Shown here piece by piece: positions 59,215-64,000 of a DNA stretch of 64,000 bases (position 1 is its first letter; each line of letters begins with the position of its first letter). The stretch comes from Synchiropus splendidus. Lineage: Eukaryota > Chordata > Actinopteri > Syngnathiformes > Callionymidae. The notes below the pieces were generated by a model, which worked only from the letters and a program-made list of their open reading frames with translations, searched no databases and was not told the DNA's origin. Both the position numbers and the translations under genes were made by a program. Location: contig NC_071335.1 of the NCBI RefSeq assembly GCF_027744825.2, positions 15,380,501 through 15,444,500 on the forward strand, read 5' to 3'.

Positions 59215-61690
59215 CCTCAGCCTGTTCTAACAAAATCATTTAAACTCAGTCATTAATCAAAACAGGAGAAAAAGTCTTGAAAAGCTGCATGTAGATGAGG
59301 GCAAGTGAGTCTGCGGTGGTGAAGATACATTTCCAATAGAATAAAAACCTCTCCACTGAGTGTGTGTAGGGGAATATTACATTACACCCAAACACAGTTC
59401 TGGTTATCAAGGCTTGGCTGCGGCTGAATGTCCTTAACAAATACGCCCCACTTCATATATCACGATGTTTTTCCTCATTCTCTTAACAAGTTGTTTCCAT
59501 CTGGCCTGCTGCCTCCGCGTGAACAATCAGGCTGTGGACGGAGGAAATTGTTGGAAGGATAAAGCCATGATGTCAGACAACAATCTCTAAGGTGGCTACA
59601 GTTTTATGAGCGTAATTGTTCGAGTGGAGGAAGCGGTCAGAAACCGTTACAATGGGCGGCTTATCCTGTTGCTATACATGTCTGTGAGGGATGAAGTCAC
59701 TATAGAATCACTGGGACGTGATGACAGGCGGGGAATATACGGGTGAAAAAAGCAGCCGCGGACAAGAGAGGTCCTGGACGGGCCTGGTGTGGTCATGTGA
59801 CCTGTGAACTGCAGTGGATTACTTGACTGTTTACTGTTAATAATCATAAATTATAGAGTTATTTAGAGTAAAATCTGGTGACTATTCCAGGGTAAAAGCT
59901 AAATAAGAGGCTTATAGAACTGTATGATGAGTACTTACTGGTTGATACACATATGAATAAGTGGTTTATTTATGATAACATACTCATATGCTCTATCCTC
60001 AACAATATTGACAGCATTTTCAGCCTACAAAACTATGGCAGTTGAAGAGACGCTTCAGTTGTTTACATGCTCTCTAGACACGTCCAAATGTCCAGCCAAG
60101 TCAAGGCCCTTGATCAGTATGGCCTCTGCTTTGGTCCCCAGCCAAGTGGCTGCAGATAGGGCCTCAAAGAGGCTTTGAGTTTGAAGATATGAACTGTGGC
60201 CCAATGTTGACATGGAGCTGAACAACCCTGATGGAGTCAGATGCTCAAAACCAACCCCTCTCCACATTCTCAAAATATCCTGCTTAAAAGTTACTCCCAG
60301 GCAAAACTGTTCTTCTTCTTTCTAATCTGAGGGACTCGACTCTGTGGCCCCAGTGGGCATTATTTTGCAGCCCCCATCAAAGTTTGGTGCGAGCGTGGTG
60401 CAGACCGTTCTTTTCACCATAAGAAAAATAGTTTATAGACTCAGACCGTTGGCAGCTGCCAGCGGCGTTTATTGACATGCTCAGTTGGTTTGTCCTGAGC
60501 TCCACAGGGTGTTGAAGCAGAGCGTGCAGGGAAGTCTCAAATACCTGAAACTTTGTTTTGTGGCTGAAGCCCCGCCTCCCAGACACTAGCTCGAGTGGCC
60601 CCCACGTAAGCTGAGTTGGAGGCTGCTGCTGAAGATGACTTATATCTACAAGATCTACAAGAAAGTTCTGTGAATAAAACAGACTGATAGCTGACAGACT
60701 TCCTTGTTTGCCCACCAATTCTTTACAGAAAGTCTTAGCTTACATGGATCAATCGCACATGTGGGGCACCATCTATCATCACGAGGAGCGAGTCTGTATT
60801 TACAGGTTGATAGGTCACGAGATGGCAGGTGTACGTGAACCAACCTAAATGTGACTTACATTTTAATGGCTGTTGTGGAGGAGCTCTATTTCTAAACAAC
60901 ATTGTAAAAGGGTTCTGAGACGGTGCAGACCTGCTTTCATTGTTTGCTGACAAGGTGAGGAATGTGGTCTGAATTCCATCGCCGCAGCCCGCAGCGGCGG
61001 CCAAATGTCATATTTAAAAGTAAAAAGGTCAGAGATGAATGTCTTTGGCATAATTAGTCTCTGCCGTAAACAACTGGCGCAAGATAGAAGGAGTTGGTGA
61101 GGAAACGTGACCGATTAAAGAGAGCAGGATGAGAGAGAGGTGACCCTCCGACACTGAGTGTGCTACACTCACACAACACAACGTTTACACTTCACAATAT
61201 ATGACACTGTGCTGAATTTAATAACATGAAGAGAGAGATCCCAGATTTGCATGAGATTTTGGAAAACTCAAAACATCAAAATGTGTTTTGTATACATTAA
61301 TATTAATATTAAATTCAAGATTGAAGTGTTTATACACATTTTATGTATTTTATCGTACAGGGATTTGGAGAGTTATCTACCATATTAGAGCCTTTTTTTT
61401 AGGGATGAAAAGCTATTATGGTGTAAGGCAAGGTGTTGCTAGGCATCAAGTGGTCAAGGCAGAGCCAAGTAGTTAAAACAATATACTAATATAATAAAAA
61501 ACTACAACAAACTTACAAAAAAGATGACGTTTCTGTTAGCATATTATTACAAGTAACATCCAACTTATGACCTCCTCGACTCACATTCACCCGTACTTAC
61601 GACCACGGCCAGCAGCTTTTTTTTTTTTTATCCAATGTCTGGCACCGCAGCACGTAGCAGCCCAGCAACGTGTACGACAGTTACGGCAGC
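59215..61690. other. Non-coding stretch
   Basis: No recognisable gene or repeat on either strand. A minus-strand frame at 60055-60273 is short and isolated. Confidence 0.5.
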
Positions 61691-61696
61691 ACAGTA

Positions 61697-61946
61697 TCCC
61701 CAACCCGGTCTCAAGGCGAATCGTTCATGTGGCCACGAATATTTAATCTACTGAATCATGCATGGGGGTTACGAAAAACGCATTTTTTACGTGCTGAGGA
61801 CCACAAAAAAAAATGAATGGGGCTCCAATTGCGACTCATTCATACGCTAGCACGTAAAAAAGCCGTTTCTCGTAACCCCATGCACGATTCAATAGATTAA
61901 ATATTCGTGACCACATGAACAAATTGCCTTGAGACCAGGTTGGTAT
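61697..61946. mobile_element. Foldback element with about 97-base imperfect arms
   Basis: The left arm (61697-61795) contains CCAACCCGGTCTCAAGGCGA, TATTTAATCTACTGAATCAT and CATTTTTTACGTGCT. The right arm (61849-61946) is its reverse complement with scattered mismatches and single-base indels. A 53-base spacer lies between. Non-coding. The transcript would form a long hairpin. The family is unknown to me. Confidence 0.75.
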
Positions 61947-61949
61947 TCC

Positions 61950-64000
61950 AGCATCTCACTCTCACACAGCCATCTACCACTACAGTAGAATCTATAACCC
62001 TTGCGTCGCCTATTTTGATATATTTGTCACCAGAGGGGAGAGACCAGACACTTTAGATTTTATAAATAAACCATTATATTTAGTTTCTTTATTTAAAATA
62101 ATGTTTTTTTCCGAGGTGTTTTCTCCAAATCTAAACAATATAATCAACAACCTCATACTTTCAGTGTTTTCTGGTTCACATGAAATGAAGAGAATTTTAT
62201 CTTTTTAAAAAAAATAATGTTATCTTTCTTTTTTTGGGCTGTTAATTCCTGTGTTTAGTTCCCTCTCCCTATTGTTTTAAAGAGAGAGAGAGAACTTTCT
62301 CTCTTTTGGACTTTTGGAGTTGTGCCTCACTCTCCTCTAAAAGTTTAAGCAAAATGAAAACAAGATGGAGGCTGCCATATCCAGAACCGTAATTCTGTTT
62401 TTCATCTGTTAGAACGATTAAATAAACGTTCATAACATTAATGTGAAGCGCTCGTCCGACTCACTGGTCAATAACTGTCCTCGGGGTGGGCTACTATAGT
62501 ATCATGTCGTCTCCATGGTAACACTCATATCACAACATCCAGAAATCACACTCAGGAGATTGTCCCCTCTGGAGCGTAGTGGCCATCTTGTATCCGCCAC
62601 CGGCACAAAGAAACAGAACCATTAACCGACGCGGCGTTCCGTCATGAGGTATTGATTTGGCTGTCTTCTGCAGCCTTTTGTGTTCAAACCCCAAACCATG
62701 ATGACAGAAAAATGGAAACCAGCTGAGCTCCCTGCTCCGTCGGATCTTTACAACTCACATAAACCTTTGGCTGCCAGCAATAAACGGAGGAGCGGCTATT
62801 ATTGCACAAGTGTAATTGTGATCGTCGGGTCCATTGAGAAAACAATCTCTGATGTCCAGAAGTTGATAGACGCTGAAAATAAAACTTGAATTACACACAC
62901 CGAACCACATGATGTTTTTGTAGCCTCTGTGTAAATAAGTAGGGGGATTGATAAACAACACTCCCTGGACGGAGAAGCTTCATGAGCGATGAGAGAGCGC
63001 TGCTGCTATCGAAGGAGAAACACAAGCCTTTCCTTTGTGTCTCCACATGAGTTACTTACAGCAGTTTAAAAGTCCCATATATCATGAGTTTCATTTCAGC
63101 ATGGCCTACATGAATCAGTGACACCAAAGCCAGTTTGTTTTATCCTTCACTTTTTACCTGGTATCTTCCCCAACAGTCTTCCCCTGTCTCTCTGCCAGCC
63201 ATATCCACCATCCACCGTCTCCGAACGTCTTCTTTCCAGCACACTACCTTCATTTCAGACACTACTAGCTAGGCTTCCTGTCTTTTTTGTCAGTCATACG
63301 CCAATGAAAAAGTAGCCTCACCAGAAACTACAATTCAGATTGTTTGGTGAGAGAGATGACGGAGGAAAACCGTCAGTGTTTTCCACCTTAACGTCATCCT
63401 GTGTGTGAACAGCAGACGACAGATCATGTTTATCAGGTGAGCCTGCAGCGTCATGAGGTTGAGAGGAGAAATCTTGAGGAAAGGAGAACAGCCTGTGCTG
63501 AATCTACTCAGTAACTGTAGTGACACATGGATTAGTTTTAGGTTTTATTAAAATGTATTTAAAAAATAAAAATATATTTTTTTATGTTTTTGTTTTATAT
63601 TTTTATATGTTATGATTAAATATTTCATTTAAGTCAATTGAAATATTACCTTGTTGACAACCATTTAATACGGATATCTTGAGTTGGATTGACTCACAAG
63701 ACAATGACTCCAAACAATGTTCTGCTGCTTGACAAACAAACTGTTCCTGTGCAGCAGCAATAATGACATGAAGCATCCTGCTCATCAGTGTTCCAACAGA
63801 ATGAACATGCTTGAGCCGCTGAACACTATTTAAAGATCTGGACTGAGTCAGAGTGGAGGCCACACCAGCGGGGACCTTCTCCTAAGGGGCATTTGGTTTC
63901 CATCTTGCCTGTTTTCTATTTTTCAATTGACACTGAGCACTAATGATTAAATTTGTAGAGCGCTAGAGGTCCTTTTTTTTTTTAGTTGGTGCTTTCAAAT
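61950..64000. other. Non-coding right end of the window
   Basis: AT-rich, with a short GA run near 62282-62292. The short open frames at 62680-62889 (+) and 63603-63863 (-) have no recognised domain or splice partners. Confidence 0.5.

Noticed and set aside
60055..60273. Minus-strand frame resembling a soluble protein segment
   Set aside because: Isolated, under 75 codons, not recognised, and without convincing splice sites.
1..64000. CRISPR array, prokaryotic operon, phage or endogenous retrovirus
   Set aside because: No direct-repeat/spacer arrays, ribosome-binding sites, or gag/pol/env frames were seen. The only reverse transcriptase text belongs to a non-LTR element.

Overview
The window reads as vertebrate nuclear DNA, most likely a ray-finned (teleost) fish. 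The genes are split by GT-AG introns, gene density is low and introns are AT-rich. Interspersed repeats of types common in fish are present: a truncated L2/CR1-like LINE, a Tc1/mariner-related remnant, a pogo/Tigger-like MITE and foldback elements. One gene carries extracellular superoxide-dismutase-like repeats of the copper-only SOD-repeat type, reported in animals including fish and not known in mammals. No operon, CRISPR, rRNA or convincing tRNA signal was seen.

Layout. 1-22,560: no gene could be assembled. There are scattered repeats, a 690-bp MITE, and a region at 20.6-21.1 kb that could be a bidirectional promoter. 22,744-34,298 (+): a ten-exon gene encoding about 980 residues, with a signal peptide, several SOD-like repeats (two with intact copper sites) and a C-terminal GPI/membrane tail. 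36,216-46,413 (+): xpnpep1, a complete cytosolic aminopeptidase P gene in 20 coding exons (624 codons), with all five metal ligands and both accessory histidines. 47,152-48,195 (-): a two-exon gene for a 189-residue single-pass membrane protein that I do not recognise, tail-to-tail with xpnpep1. 49-64 kb: no coding gene found; microsatellites, an imperfect 203-bp tandem duplication, a probable hAT-like element and a foldback element of about 250 bp.

The three genes do not form an obvious pathway. The SOD-repeat protein should act at or outside the cell surface, aminopeptidase P acts in the cytosol, and the small protein sits in a membrane. Exon models were built by hand: I checked GT/AG boundaries and that codon phase is preserved across every junction, and I compared xpnpep1 with remembered features of the mammalian enzyme. 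No database search was run.
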